This document shows, piece by piece, positions 8,184-16,865 of a stretch of DNA of 64,000 bases; position 1 is the stretch's first letter, and the number at the start of each line of letters is the position of its first letter. The DNA lies in contig NZ_BBPI01000025.1 of assembly GCF_000787715.1 (NCBI RefSeq), forward strand, positions 1-64,000, given 5' to 3'. Source of the DNA: Sphingomonas parapaucimobilis NBRC 15100 (GTDB lineage: Bacteria > Pseudomonadota > Alphaproteobacteria > Sphingomonadales > Sphingomonadaceae). The translations under genes were made by a program, and so were the position numbers. The notes under the pieces are model-generated. The model worked only from the letters and a program-made list of their open reading frames with translations, was not told the DNA's origin and did no database searches.

Positions 8184-8540
8184 ATTGTTGCCGACCCGGA
8201 CGGTCGCGGCATAGACGACCGCGCCGCCCCGCGCCGTGGCGGAGACGGTGGTCTCGCCGGGCTTCTTGCCGAAGATATAGAGCTGGGTCGGTGAGCGGAC
8301 CTGCACATCGGCGATGCTGTCATCGGCAACGAACAGGTCGGTCATCGGCCGGGGCAGGGTGATCAGCCGCGCCCGCCCGGTATTGATCTCCAGCGCGCCG
8401 GAACCATCGCTGGCCGGGGGCGAATCACCCGGCCCGGACGGCGCCGACCGCGCGGGCGACGGGGCGAGAAGCAGCGGGGCCAGCACCAGCACGAAGGCCG
8501 AGGTGCGCGGCGCGCGTGACAGAAGCGAGCGAAGCGACAT
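8184..8540 (-). pseudogene. cpaC: cpaC secretin, 5' portion (signal peptide and N-domain)
   Basis: Encodes a signal peptide (about 1-34, ending ARS) followed by the type II/III pilus-secretin N-domain with the conserved core ALEINTGRARLITL and DDSIADVQVRSPTQLYIFGK. The reading frame is cut after VRVGNNL by the insertion. The ATG at 8540 is two bases beyond the cpaB stop; a TTG at 8546 is an alternative. A short secreted fragment could still be made, ending in passenger sequence. Together with 4417-5610 it would form a secretin of about 516 residues, normal for CpaC. Confidence 0.92.
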
Positions 8541-8542
8541 GG

Positions 8543-9568
8543 TCAATTTCCATTTCCCATCGGCGGGGCGCCCGGCGTGGACCCGGTGTCGACGGAGCGG
8601 CCGCGTGCGACGCGCACGCCCGCGTTGTCGGACCTGCCACCGGTGGCCTGACCGATGGCAGGTGCATTCCGGCCCATGGCGGAATTGTCATTGGCCATGG
8701 CCGTCGTGCCGTGGTCCGGCGCGCTATTGGCGTTGCGGCCGGGGACGGTCCGGCGTTGATAGCGGGACACGTCGGCGCCGGTGGCATAGGAGTCATGGTC
8801 GATTGCCGGTTGTGCGACGGCTGCCGGATCGCCGCCTGAGGCCAGCTCGGCCGGCCGCTCGGCCAGCGCGCGCAGCGACAGCGACAGCGTGCCGACCGTC
8901 TGTGCGACCGCCAGCTGCTCGGCCATTTTCGGCGTCGCCTCGACGGTGACGGTGGTGAAGGTGTGGACCTGCGTCTTGCCGTCCTCGGCCGCCTGATTGT
9001 CGGTGCGCTGGTCGGTCGCCAGTACGCGGATGTTGCGCAGGATCGTCTCCGACACCTTGAGCGGAGGGCCATCGCCGCCGCCCGCGACATCCTGGGTCAG
9101 AACCATGTCGATCCGGTCGCCCGGAAACACGAAGCCCGCGACCGCGGTCTGGGCCGACACGGGCACCGTGACGGCGCGCATGCCGGGCGTGAGGGCGGCG
9201 GCCAGGAAGCCGCGATCGCCCGGGCTGACGACCGCGCCCTGGGTCAGCGGCTGACCGGCGGTGATCGCATAGCGCAGCACGGTGCCCTGCAACTTTGCGA
9301 TATCGGCCTTGCCGCGCACATAATAGGCCCCGGCCACCATGTCCTTGGGCCAGGGCTGGAACTTCAGGGCGGTGGGGTCGATGATTGTGCCGACCGGCAG
9401 GGTGCGGGTGGCGACCAGGATTTCGGCCTGCGGCTCGACGGGAGCGGCGACCGTGACGGCCTGTGCCTGGGGAACGCTGCTGCCGGCGGTGACGGTCCGG
9501 GCGAATAGGGCCGTGATCCCCGCGACCAGCAGGGCACCGACCAGCAGTAACACTTTTCGACTGTCCAT
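8543..9568 (-). CDS. cpaB: Flp pilus assembly protein CpaB/RcpC
   Basis: The 341-residue protein has an N-terminal membrane or signal anchor (about 5-28) and an SAF domain (about 47-115, ILVATRTLPVGTIIDP), followed by the RcpC/CpaB domain with GDRIDMVLTQDV. The last 90 residues are low-complexity and Gly/Asn/Arg-rich. CpaB works in the periplasm with the CpaC secretin and may bind peptidoglycan through SAF. The gene lies directly upstream of the broken cpaC. A promoter inside the inserted DNA would read antisense through it. Confidence 0.87.
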   Translation of the reverse strand: MDSRKVLLLVGALLVAGITALFARTVTAGSSVPQAQAVTVAAPVEPQAEILVATRTLPVGTIIDPTALKFQPWPKDMVAGAYYVRGKADIAKLQGTVLRYAITAGQPLTQGAVVSPGDRGFLAAALTPGMRAVTVPVSAQTAVAGFVFPGDRIDMVLTQDVAGGGDGPPLKVSETILRNIRVLATDQRTDNQAAEDGKTQVHTFTTVTVEATPKMAEQLAVAQTVGTLSLSLRALAERPAELASGGDPAAVAQPAIDHDSYATGADVSRYQRRTVPGRNANSAPDHGTTAMANDNSAMGRNAPAIGQATGGRSDNAGVRVARGRSVDTGSTPGAPPMGNGN

Positions 9569-9618
9569 CCTGCGTTCTTCGGCCTTTGCCGAGCCCGATG
9601 CTCGGTTCGATTGGTTGG

Positions 9619-10113
9619 TTAAGTAGACGGAAAGGGGTTAAATAACGGTTCCTGAAGGACGACGAGCGCGGCCATCGCGATGGCCACGCCATAAGGAACC
9701 TCGATCGCCGGGGCGGCATCGCCCAGCGTCCGGACACGCAGGCGATGGTCGATCAGCATCGCGATCGTGACCGCGCCGCCCGCGATCGACATGGCCAGCA
9801 ACATCCGGAACAGCGACGGCAAAGGCAGCCATAGCGCTATGGCCGCGATCATCTTCACGTCGCCGCCGCCCATCATACCGATGCGAAAGGCCTGGGCGAA
9901 CATCAGGAACATCGCGAGGCCGATGCCGATCTGCACCGCCATGCCGGGCCAGACGGACATGCCGCTCGCCCACCACCAAAGCGGGGCCAGCAGCGCGATG
10001 GCGATATTCTTGCGATCGGCGATCTCGCGGGTGCGCGCATCCTCGATCCCCGCCGACACCAGCAGCAGGACGAGCGCCACCAGCAGCGCGATACGCATTA
10101 TGGTCCATTCCAT
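9619..10113 (-). CDS. cpaA: Prepilin peptidase CpaA/TadV (A24 family)
   Basis: A 164-residue polytopic membrane protein with the two catalytic Asp motifs of A24 aspartic peptidases: Asp in GIEDARTREI (about residue 24) and GGGDVKM (about 71). CpaA removes the leader of Flp pilins at the inner membrane. It is the first visible gene of the pilus locus. No Flp pilin gene precedes it, since the next gene upstream is a divergent hydrolase. A second ATG five codons in (10098) is also possible. About 50 bp separate it from cpaB. Confidence 0.85.
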   Translation of the reverse strand: MEWTIMRIALLVALVLLLVSAGIEDARTREIADRKNIAIALLAPLWWWASGMSVWPGMAVQIGIGLAMFLMFAQAFRIGMMGGGDVKMIAAIALWLPLPSLFRMLLAMSIAGGAVTIAMLIDHRLRVRTLGDAAPAIEVPYGVAIAMAALVVLQEPLFNPFPST

Positions 10114-10157
10114 GGCATGAAGCCCTAGACGGCGGGGCTTTCAAAACCGTAACCGGG

Positions 10158-11102
10158 ATGCGGATGACCGACACCCTGTCCCTTCGCCGCAGTTTCCCGG
10201 CCGCCGCCACGCTGTCGCGCTGGTACGCGCCCGATGGGTGGGAGCATCGGCGCTTCGACTGGACGGCGCGCGCGCCGCGCGGACGGCTGTTGTTCCAGAC
10301 CGGCCGGGCCGATGTGATCGAGAAATATCTGGAAGTCTTTGCCCATCTGGTCGGGCGGGGGTGGAGCGTCACCGCCTTTGACTGGCGCGGGCAGGGGGGA
10401 TCGGGGCGGCTGCTGGCCGATCGCCATGTCGGGCATGGCGGCGATTTCTCGATATTGGTCGAGGATTTGCGCGCATTTTGGGCGGCATGGCGGGCCGAGG
10501 ATTCGGCGGGCGAGCGGCCTCACGTCCTTTTGGGCCATTCGATGGGCGGGCATCTGGCGCTGCGGGCGGTGGTCGAGGGCGCGGTTGACCCGGACGCGCT
10601 GATCCTGGTCGCGCCGATGCTGGGTCTGCGCCTGCCGACCGGCGCGCTGCTGGGGGCGGGGATCATCGGCCTGATGAACGCGCTGGGCCGGGCCGAGTGC
10701 GGCATCTGGGAGGCCGGGGAAGGCCCCGGCCATCACACGCGCCAGCGCAACCTGACCCATGATGTCGAGCGCTTCGAGGATGAGGGATATTGGTACAGCC
10801 AACAGCCCGATCTGGCGCTGGGGCCGCCGAGCTGGGGCTGGCTCGCCGCCGCGCTACGCTCGATCCGGGCGCTGCGGCGCGATCCCCGGCTGGACCGGGT
10901 GAGCGTCCGCTCGCTGATGCTGATCGCCGAAGCCGACCGTCTGGTCGATCCCCAGGCCGCCACCGCCATCGCCACCCGGATCGGTGCGCGGGTCGAGCGG
11001 TTCGGGCCGGAGGCCGCGCATGAATTGCTGCGCGAGGTCGATCCGGTGCGGCTGCGCGCCTTGGCGGCGATCGATGCCTTTCTGGACGGGATGGCGTCGT
11101 GA
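10158..11102 (+). CDS. Alpha/beta hydrolase, lysophospholipase/monoacylglycerol lipase-like
   Basis: The 314-residue soluble protein has the Hydrolase_4 (serine aminopeptidase S33) fold signs: the oxyanion stretch FDWRGQGGSGR (about 75-85), nucleophile elbow GHSMGGH with the catalytic Ser at about residue 128, a late Asp (EADRLVD) and a His near the C-terminus (AAHELLRE). The substrate is probably a lysophospholipid or monoacylglycerol, by family. The gene is divergent from cpaA. Its stop overlaps the GTG of the next gene (GTGA), so the two form an operon. Confidence 0.82.
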   Translation: MRMTDTLSLRRSFPAAATLSRWYAPDGWEHRRFDWTARAPRGRLLFQTGRADVIEKYLEVFAHLVGRGWSVTAFDWRGQGGSGRLLADRHVGHGGDFSILVEDLRAFWAAWRAEDSAGERPHVLLGHSMGGHLALRAVVEGAVDPDALILVAPMLGLRLPTGALLGAGIIGLMNALGRAECGIWEAGEGPGHHTRQRNLTHDVERFEDEGYWYSQQPDLALGPPSWGWLAAALRSIRALRRDPRLDRVSVRSLMLIAEADRLVDPQAATAIATRIGARVERFGPEAAHELLREVDPVRLRALAAIDAFLDGMAS

Positions 11103-12184
11103 TCCACGACATCGCGATCGTGGGCGCGGGCATGGCCGGGGCGGGGCTGGCCGCCGCGATCGGTTCACGCGCGCACGTCCTGCTGCTGGAGGCCGAGGAT
11201 ATGCCCGGCCGCCATGCGACGGGGCGTTCGGCGGCGTTCTGGTCGGAAACCTATGGCGGCCCGGCGGTGCAGCCGCTGACCACCGTCTCCGGGGCGGCGT
11301 TGCGCGAAGGCGGTTATCTGACCCCGCTCGGCTCGCTGCATGTCGGGCGCGTGGAGGACGAGGCGCGGGTGGAGCGGGTGCTCGCCGATTTTGCAGACAG
11401 CGGTGTGGCGCTGTCACGCGTCGATCCGGCGACGCGTATCCCGGGCCTTCGCCCCGAATGGGTGCATGGCGTCTGGGAGCCGAGCTGTGCCTATATCGAC
11501 GTCGCGGCGCTCCACGCCGATTATCTGGCGGCGGCGAAAGCGGCCGGGGCGGAGATCAGGACGGATGCGCCGCTGCTGGCGGCCGAGCGGCGCGGCGGCG
11601 TCTGGCATCTGGAAACCCGCGCCGGGCCGTTCGCGGCCCGAATGCTGGTCAACGCGGCGGGCGCCTGGGCCGATGACGTGGCCAAGCGTGCGGGCGTCGC
11701 GCCGATCGGCATCACCCCCTATCGCCGGACGATGGTGCAGTTGCGCACCAACCCGCCCGTGCCCGAGGGATTGCCCCATGTCGTCGACATAGCGGGGCGC
11801 TTCTACTTCAAGCCCGAGGCGGGCGGGCGGCTCTGGCTGACCCCGCATGACGAGACCCCCAGCGTGCCGTGCGACATAGCGCCCGAGGAATGGGACGTGG
11901 CGGTGGCTATCGACCGGCTGGAAAAGGTGGTCGACTGGCGCGTCGAGGCGGTCGAGCGCCGCTGGGCAGGCCTGCGCAGCTTCGCCCCCGACCGTGCGCC
12001 GGTCTACGGATTCGATGCATGCGTACCGGGCTTCTTCTGGTGCGCAGGCCAGGGCGGTTTCGGTATCCAGACCGCCCCCGCCGCCTCGGCGCTGGCGGCG
12101 GCGCTGTTGCTGGGTGAGGGGTATGTGCCCGAAGGGCTCGACCCCGAACGCTATGGCGCAGGCCGATTTTCTGCTAAGGAATGA
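11099..12184 (+). CDS. FAD-dependent oxidoreductase, D-arginine/D-amino-acid dehydrogenase-like
   Basis: A 361-residue DAO-family flavoprotein. The N-terminal dinucleotide-binding motif IVGAGMAGAGLAAAIG (about 6-21) is followed by an acidic residue ending beta-2 (LLLEAED) and the GRSAAFWSETYG segment seen in DauA-type D-arginine dehydrogenases. A late GLRSFAPDRAPVYG motif fits the FAD-binding C-terminus. It likely oxidises a D-amino acid or similar amine and passes electrons to the respiratory chain. The GTG start overlaps the hydrolase stop. The precise substrate is not evident. Confidence 0.78.
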   Translation: MIHDIAIVGAGMAGAGLAAAIGSRAHVLLLEAEDMPGRHATGRSAAFWSETYGGPAVQPLTTVSGAALREGGYLTPLGSLHVGRVEDEARVERVLADFADSGVALSRVDPATRIPGLRPEWVHGVWEPSCAYIDVAALHADYLAAAKAAGAEIRTDAPLLAAERRGGVWHLETRAGPFAARMLVNAAGAWADDVAKRAGVAPIGITPYRRTMVQLRTNPPVPEGLPHVVDIAGRFYFKPEAGGRLWLTPHDETPSVPCDIAPEEWDVAVAIDRLEKVVDWRVEAVERRWAGLRSFAPDRAPVYGFDACVPGFFWCAGQGGFGIQTAPAASALAAALLLGEGYVPEGLDPERYGAGRFSAKE

Positions 12185-12209
12185 TCGCTTCTTTTCAGGA
12201 GAGATCATC

Positions 12210-12386
12210 ATGGCGCACAGCTTTGCGATCGAGAAGAACAAGGCGGGCGAATATGTCGCCAAGTTCCGCTACAATAGCGAACTGATCTGGTGGACCGAGG
12301 GCTATGCCAGCAAGGCCGGAGCCCGCAACGCCATCGAGTCGATCCTGAAGAACGGCCCGAACGCGCCGATCCACGAACCGGAATAG
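12210..12386 (+). CDS. DUF1508/YegP-type small protein
   Basis: The 58-residue protein carries one YegP-like beta-beta-beta-alpha repeat: the F-(6)-G-(2)-Y-(3)-R pattern, followed by a Trp-rich strand (LIWWTEGY) and an Ala/Asn helix beginning YASKAGARNAIESI. Family members often have two repeats; this has one. A clear CAGGAGAG ribosome site precedes the ATG. The function of the family is unknown. It lies 25 bp after the FAD oxidoreductase. Confidence 0.8.
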   Translation: MAHSFAIEKNKAGEYVAKFRYNSELIWWTEGYASKAGARNAIESILKNGPNAPIHEPE

Positions 12387-12534
12387 CCGACGCCCTCATA
12401 ATCTGTCGCTGTTCGGATCGAATGGTGGTGAGCACCTGTATGAATGTCGAGCAGCGTGGGAGTTGGGTCGATTTTCCGCCGGTTGCCGGGAGCATTAGTT
12501 CGGGTTTGCCGGGTTATCGTGCAAAAGACGCAGC

Positions 12535-13245
12535 ATGACCGACTTTCCTCCGCTGGTTCTCGACTATTGGCGTCGAACCCTTGCCACGGACGGCGCCCCC
12601 ATCCACGGGACAGGGGCCTTGGCCGTCAGTGCAGCGCTGAACCCAACGCGTCCGGCCATGATGCTGTTAAGGCAGGATGCTTCGGTGCATGCGGTCGTCA
12701 GGCCGGAGATAGCCGAACGCCTCGATGGCATGCCACCGGGCGGGTATTCAGCGGACGCGTTGAAGCGCCAATGGGAAGCGGTCGGCGTGGTGCTGCATGA
12801 TGCGGACTATCTCTTCTACCTGCCCGCCGATGCCGGGAATGCGTCGGACGAAGCGCTGAAACCCCGTCAATTGACCGAGGCCGACCGGCGCGTTTTTGAG
12901 ATGTTCCACAAAGAGGCCCCCGAACAGGACCGGGAGGATGCCTGGGTCGAACTGGACCATTCGGCGGTGTTCGGGTGCTTCGACGGCGACAGGCTTGTCA
13001 GTGCGGCAAGCATGAACCTGTGGGATGACAGCCCTATCGCCGACCTGGGCGTACTGACCCTTCCCGATGCGCGCGGAAGGGGCTTCGCGCGGGCCGTCGT
13101 CGACGCGATCAGTCGTTATGCGCGGCAGCAGGGCCATGAGCCGCAATATCGTTGCCAGCTCAACAATGTCGCATCGGTGGCGTTGGCGCGATCATGCGGC
13201 TTTGCGCTGTTCGGGCAATGGGTGGTGGCCGCTGATACGCCCTGA
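12535..13245 (+). CDS. GNAT-family N-acetyltransferase
   Basis: The 236-residue protein has its acetyltransferase signature near residues 155-215: strand LGVLTLPDARGRGFARAVVD with the R-G-x-G-F/x-A acetyl-CoA loop, and a late N-(x)-ASVALARSCGF segment typical of GNAT motif B. The N-terminal half is less conserved and may bind substrate. It appears monocistronic and converges on rnhA. The substrate is unknown. No strong ribosome site is seen. Confidence 0.75.
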   Translation: MTDFPPLVLDYWRRTLATDGAPIHGTGALAVSAALNPTRPAMMLLRQDASVHAVVRPEIAERLDGMPPGGYSADALKRQWEAVGVVLHDADYLFYLPADAGNASDEALKPRQLTEADRRVFEMFHKEAPEQDREDAWVELDHSAVFGCFDGDRLVSAASMNLWDDSPIADLGVLTLPDARGRGFARAVVDAISRYARQQGHEPQYRCQLNNVASVALARSCGFALFGQWVVAADTP

Positions 13246-13284
13246 TCGGGGGAGCGTGTATCGGGCCTCACTCACCCGCTACCT

Positions 13285-13722
13285 CTATTTCCGAAACGTC
13301 TCCGCTGCATCACTCGCCAGCTTGTCGGCGCGTTCGTTGTCGGGGTGGCCGGCATGGCCCTTGACCCATTTCCATTCGATCTGGTGGCGCTCGGCGGCCG
13401 CGACCAGTGCCTGCCAAAGCTCGGCGTTCTTGACCGGCTTCTTGTCCGCCGTGCGCCAGCCGTTGCGCTTCCAGCCGTGGATCCACTTGGTCAGGCCGTC
13501 CATCACATAACGGCTGTCGGTCGACAGCGTGACCGCGCAGGGGCGCTTGAGGGCGTTCAGCGCCTCGATCGCGGCCATCAGCTCCATGCGGTTGTTGGTG
13601 GTCAGCGTCTCGCCGCCGGACAATTCCTTCTCATGCGTGCCCGAGCGGATCAGCGCGCCCCAGCCGCCGGGGCCGGGATTGCCCTTGCACGCGCCGTCGG
13701 TGGCGATCTCGACGGGGGTCAT
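13285..13722 (-). CDS. rnhA: Ribonuclease HI
   Basis: The 145-residue protein is a complete RNase HI that cleaves the RNA strand of RNA-DNA hybrids. Motifs: first Asp in [16 protein letters not shown], Glu in [13 protein letters not shown], Asp in TDSRYVMDG, then [16 protein letters not shown] with the fourth acidic residue. The basic handle ([18 protein letters not shown]) is present. It follows thrB and ispH, the usual order in this group. A GTG at 13734 that overlaps the thrB stop would add four residues and is an alternative start. Confidence 0.93.
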   Translation of the reverse strand: MTPVEIATDGACKGNPGPGGWGALIRSGTHEKELSGGETLTTNNRMELMAAIEALNALKRPCAVTLSTDSRYVMDGLTKWIHGWKRNGWRTADKKPVKNAELWQALVAAAERHQIEWKWVKGHAGHPDNERADKLASDAAETFRK

Positions 13723-13730
13723 CGGGGGCG

Positions 13731-14684
13731 TCACAGGCCGGCCTTTCCGTCGCGATAGGCGATATAGCGCCGCCAATAGGCCAGCGGGTCCTTGCGCGTC
13801 ACCAGCGCATCGGCGGGGGTGTTCAGCCAGTCCCAGGCGCGCGACAGGGCAAAGCGCAGACAGGCCCCCATCGCCAGCTTTGCGAACGCCGCCCGCTCGG
13901 TGTCGGACAGCGGGAAGTGGCGGGCATAACCCTCGACCAAAGCCGCGCCGATCTCGGGCACATAGGTCTCGCCGGTTGCGTCGAAACTCCAGGCGGAGTG
14001 CATGATGGCAAGGTCGTAGACGCGGAAATCGGTGCAGGCGAAATAAAAGTCGATCAGTCCGGTAACCTTGTCGCCCAGCACCAGAACATTGTCGGGGAAG
14101 AGGTCGGCATGGATGACGCAAACATCCAGCGGTTGGTCGTCCCAGTCGTCGAGCACCGTGTCCAGCGCCTCGGCCATGGCGTCATGCAGGCCGGGCTGAA
14201 TCCGGTCGAGATCGCGCCCGCATTGTGCGAACAGCGGCCGCCAGCTGGCATGGCCCATCGAATTGGTGCGGGTCTGCGCAAAGTCCTGCACCGCGCGGTG
14301 CATCGCCCCCATCGCGTCCGCCGCCGCCAGCGCCTGCGCCGGGCTGGGGTGCGACAGCGACACGCCGGTCAGGAACTGGATCAGGCAGGCAGGGCGGCCC
14401 GCCAATTCCTGGATCTCGACGCCGTTCCGGTCCTTGATCGCGGGCGGCACGGGCAGCCCCTTGGCCGCTAGATGGTCGAGCAGCGCGAGGAAGAAAGGCA
14501 GGTCGCCCGCCGCGACGCGCTTTTCGTATAGCGTCAGGATGAACCGCGCGGTCGTGGTGTCGACCAGGTAATTGCTGTTCTCGACGCCCTCGGCGATCCC
14601 CTTGGCGGAGATCAGGTCGCCCACGTCATAGCGTGCCAGAAACGCGGACAGCGCCTCGGCCGAAACCTGCGTATAGACGGCCAT
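13731..14684 (-). CDS. thrB: Homoserine kinase (APH-fold ThrB)
   Basis: The 317-residue protein belongs to the aminoglycoside-phosphotransferase-fold homoserine kinases of alphaproteobacteria, not the GHMP type of E. coli. The opening [18 protein letters not shown], the nucleotide loop region [13 protein letters not shown], the Brenner-like [12 protein letters not shown] with catalytic Asp (about 193) and the metal-binding GLIDFYFAC Asp are visible. It phosphorylates homoserine for threonine synthesis. It starts three bases after ispH, so translation is probably coupled. Confidence 0.92.
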   Translation of the reverse strand: MAVYTQVSAEALSAFLARYDVGDLISAKGIAEGVENSNYLVDTTTARFILTLYEKRVAAGDLPFFLALLDHLAAKGLPVPPAIKDRNGVEIQELAGRPACLIQFLTGVSLSHPSPAQALAAADAMGAMHRAVQDFAQTRTNSMGHASWRPLFAQCGRDLDRIQPGLHDAMAEALDTVLDDWDDQPLDVCVIHADLFPDNVLVLGDKVTGLIDFYFACTDFRVYDLAIMHSAWSFDATGETYVPEIGAALVEGYARHFPLSDTERAAFAKLAMGACLRFALSRAWDWLNTPADALVTRKDPLAYWRRYIAYRDGKAGL

Positions 14685-14687
14685 GGC

Positions 14688-15656
14688 TCAGGCGGCCGTT
14701 TCCAGCCCGCGGGGCAGCTTGAAGGCGATGGTCTCGCGCGTCGTCTCTTCCTCGCGCTCGGTGACGGTGAAGCGTTCGGACAGGCGGTCGACCAGCTCGC
14801 GGACCAGCAGTTCGGGCGCGGAGGCCCCGGCCGTCAGGCCCAGCGTCGTCACGCCGTCCAGGAAGGCCCAGTCGAGTTCGGCGGCGCGCTGGATCAGCAT
14901 GGCGCGCTTGCCCGCCCGCTCGGCCACTTCGACCAGGCGCAGCGAGTTGGAGGAATTGGGCGCGCCGATCACCAGCACCGCGTCGCACTCGGCCGCGATG
15001 GCCTTGACGGCGGCCTGACGGTTGGAGGTGGCGTAGCAGATATCCTCGCCGCGCGGCCCCTGGATCGTCGGGAAGCGGCTCTGCAACGCCGTGATAGTCG
15101 CGGCGGTGTCGTCGACCGACAAGGTGGTCTGGGTCAGGAAGGCGAGGTTGTCGGGATCGGCGGGCGTGAACGCCTCGACATCGGCGACCGTCTCGACCAG
15201 CGACATGGACCCCTGCGGCACCTGGCCGAAGGTGCCGATGACTTCCGGGTGGCCCGCATGGCCGATGAAGACGATGTGGCGGCCCATCTCGACCAGCCGT
15301 TCGGCCTGGCGGTGGACCTTCGACACGAGCGGGCAGGTGGCGTCGAAATATTCGAGGCCCCGGCTCTCGGCATCGGCGGGCACCGACTTTGGCACGCCGT
15401 GGGCGGAGAAGACGACGTGCGCGTTGGCGGGCACTTCGTCCAGTTCCTCGACGAAGATCGCGCCCTTGGCCTTCAGGCTGTCGACGACGAACTTGTTATG
15501 GACGATCTCGTGCCGGACATATACGGGCGCGCCATGTTTCTCGAGCGCCAGCTCGACGATGCGGATGGCGCGGTCGACGCCCGCACAGAAACCGCGCGGG
15601 GCGGCGATCAACAGGTCGAGCGGCGGCTTCGGGGCATCGGTCGTGGCTGGTGTCAT
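14688..15656 (-). CDS. ispH: 4-hydroxy-3-methylbut-2-enyl diphosphate reductase
   Basis: The 322-residue enzyme catalyses the last step of the MEP isoprenoid pathway (HMBPP to IPP and DMAPP). The three [4Fe-4S] cysteines are seen in [24 protein letters not shown] and [10 protein letters not shown]. The catalytic Glu/His context ([25 protein letters not shown]) and the substrate-binding [10 protein letters not shown] segment are also present. I start at the ATG at 15656; longer frames upstream lack family sequence. First gene of ispH-thrB-rnhA. Confidence 0.95.
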   Translation of the reverse strand: MTPATTDAPKPPLDLLIAAPRGFCAGVDRAIRIVELALEKHGAPVYVRHEIVHNKFVVDSLKAKGAIFVEELDEVPANAHVVFSAHGVPKSVPADAESRGLEYFDATCPLVSKVHRQAERLVEMGRHIVFIGHAGHPEVIGTFGQVPQGSMSLVETVADVEAFTPADPDNLAFLTQTTLSVDDTAATITALQSRFPTIQGPRGEDICYATSNRQAAVKAIAAECDAVLVIGAPNSSNSLRLVEVAERAGKRAMLIQRAAELDWAFLDGVTTLGLTAGASAPELLVRELVDRLSERFTVTEREEETTRETIAFKLPRGLETAA

Positions 15657-15758
15657 GGACACGGCTCTACGCCATTGCTTGCGTGCGTCCAACCCGGTTC
15701 CTATGCTGGCGACCAAACCGGCATCCTGCTTCGGCATCCAGAATAGGCGTTTCGACCT

Positions 15759-16397
15759 GTGAAAGCATCGTTTCTCGCTCCCGTCGCCCTTGCGCTCGTT
15801 CTCGGCGGTTGCGCCCGTACGGGCGAGATCGATGCATCGGGCGGCATCACCGCCGTCCGCTCGGCTTGCCCGATCGTCGGTGTCGCGGCGGGGACCGGCG
15901 ACATCACGCTGTTCAAGACGCCGGGTGCGACCGACCAGGGCTCGATCGACCTGATCGCCAACCTGACCCATGTGCGCGGCACCTGCGCCGATGCGGGGTC
16001 CGACATCGTGACGACGGTCAGTTTCGACGTCGAGGCACGGCGTACCGACACGGCGGCGGCGCGCGACGTGGTGCTGCCTTACTATATCGCGATCGTACGC
16101 GGCGGGACCAATGTCGTCGCCAAGCGAGTCGGCCGGGTGAACGTGCATTTCGATGCGGGGCAGGCACGCGGCCAGGTGGCGGGCGAGGCGTCCACCACCA
16201 TCGCGCGCGCGGCGGCGACGCTGCCCGAGGACGTCCGCGACAAGCTGACCCGCCGTCGCAAGGCCGGGGACGAGGATGCGGCGGTCGATCCGCTGACCAA
16301 TCCCGAAGTGCGCCAGGCGGTGGCGAGCGCCAGCTTCGAGGCGCTGGTCGGATTCCAGCTAACCGACGCGCAGCTGCGGTACAACGCGACTCGATAA
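15759..16397 (+). CDS. Conserved lipoprotein of unknown function
   Basis: The 212-residue protein has a GTG start, a short signal peptide and the lipobox LGGC (Cys at about residue 18). The mature protein is a soluble domain with repeated beta-like stretches and two further Cys (SACPIVGV and RGTCADAG), which may form a disulphide. The mention-worthy pattern is the [10 protein letters not shown] and [11 protein letters not shown] strands. I do not recognise a characterised family. It is divergent from ispH, with about 100 bp between. Likely sits in the periplasm, anchored to a membrane. Confidence 0.7.
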   Translation: MKASFLAPVALALVLGGCARTGEIDASGGITAVRSACPIVGVAAGTGDITLFKTPGATDQGSIDLIANLTHVRGTCADAGSDIVTTVSFDVEARRTDTAAARDVVLPYYIAIVRGGTNVVAKRVGRVNVHFDAGQARGQVAGEASTTIARAAATLPEDVRDKLTRRRKAGDEDAAVDPLTNPEVRQAVASASFEALVGFQLTDAQLRYNATR

Positions 16398-16401
16398 ACT
16401 C

Positions 16402-16529
16402 TTATTCCTCCCCTGCAAGGGGGAGGGGGACCATGCGCAGCATGGTGGAGGGGTGTCCCGCTATCGAGGGGGCGACACCCCTCCGTCAGGCCTGACGGCC
16501 TGCCACCTCCCCTCGCAGGGGAGGAATAG
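16402..16529. repeat. Palindromic intergenic repeat, family A copy 1
   Basis: Two inverted arms, ATTCCTCCCCTGCAAGGGGG on the left and CCTCCCCTCGCAGGGGAGGA on the right, enclose about 80 bp with a smaller inner palindrome (CATGCGCAGCATGGTGGAGG). Related copies occur near 18.5, 21.6, 22.8, 25.4, 26.6, 28.9 and 41.1 kb. It fills the gap between the lipoprotein and the glycine riboswitch. Confidence 0.8.
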
Positions 16530-16640
16530 CATCGCACAATCCACAAGATTGATCGCAGCCGCCACCGTTCCCGATTGACTTGGAACCACCCGCCCGGCAG
16601 AGGGCGCGGCGTCGATGTCGGACATGTCCGACATAGGCGC

Positions 16641-16848
16641 GCGCGGGAGAGCGCCGGGTTCATCTTTCAGGTGACGCAAACCCGGCCGCCGAAGGAGCAA
16701 CCACCCCGGAATCTCTCAGGCAAATGGGACCGCGCGATCGCCATCGACACTCTGGAAAGCGCGCCTCGGCCTCGGGTCGTCGTGCCACCGAAGGGGTAAG
16801 CCGGAATTTCCGGCGAAAGCTCTCAGGTTCCGTGACAGAGGGGGATCG
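16641..16848 (+). promoter_or_regulatory. Tandem glycine riboswitch
   Basis: Two glycine aptamers in series. The first (about 16641-16738) shows GGAGAGCGCC, GCCGAAGGAGCAA and CTCTCAGGCAAATGGGAC. The second (about 16747-16848) shows CTCTGGAAAGCGC, ACCGAAGGGGTAAG and CTCTCAGGTTCCGTGACAG. These blocks are the conserved cores of the glycine riboswitch. It ends about 18 bases before the gcvT start codon, and in this setting typically turns the operon on when glycine is high. Confidence 0.93.
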
Positions 16849-16865
16849 GATCGGGTAGGACAGTC

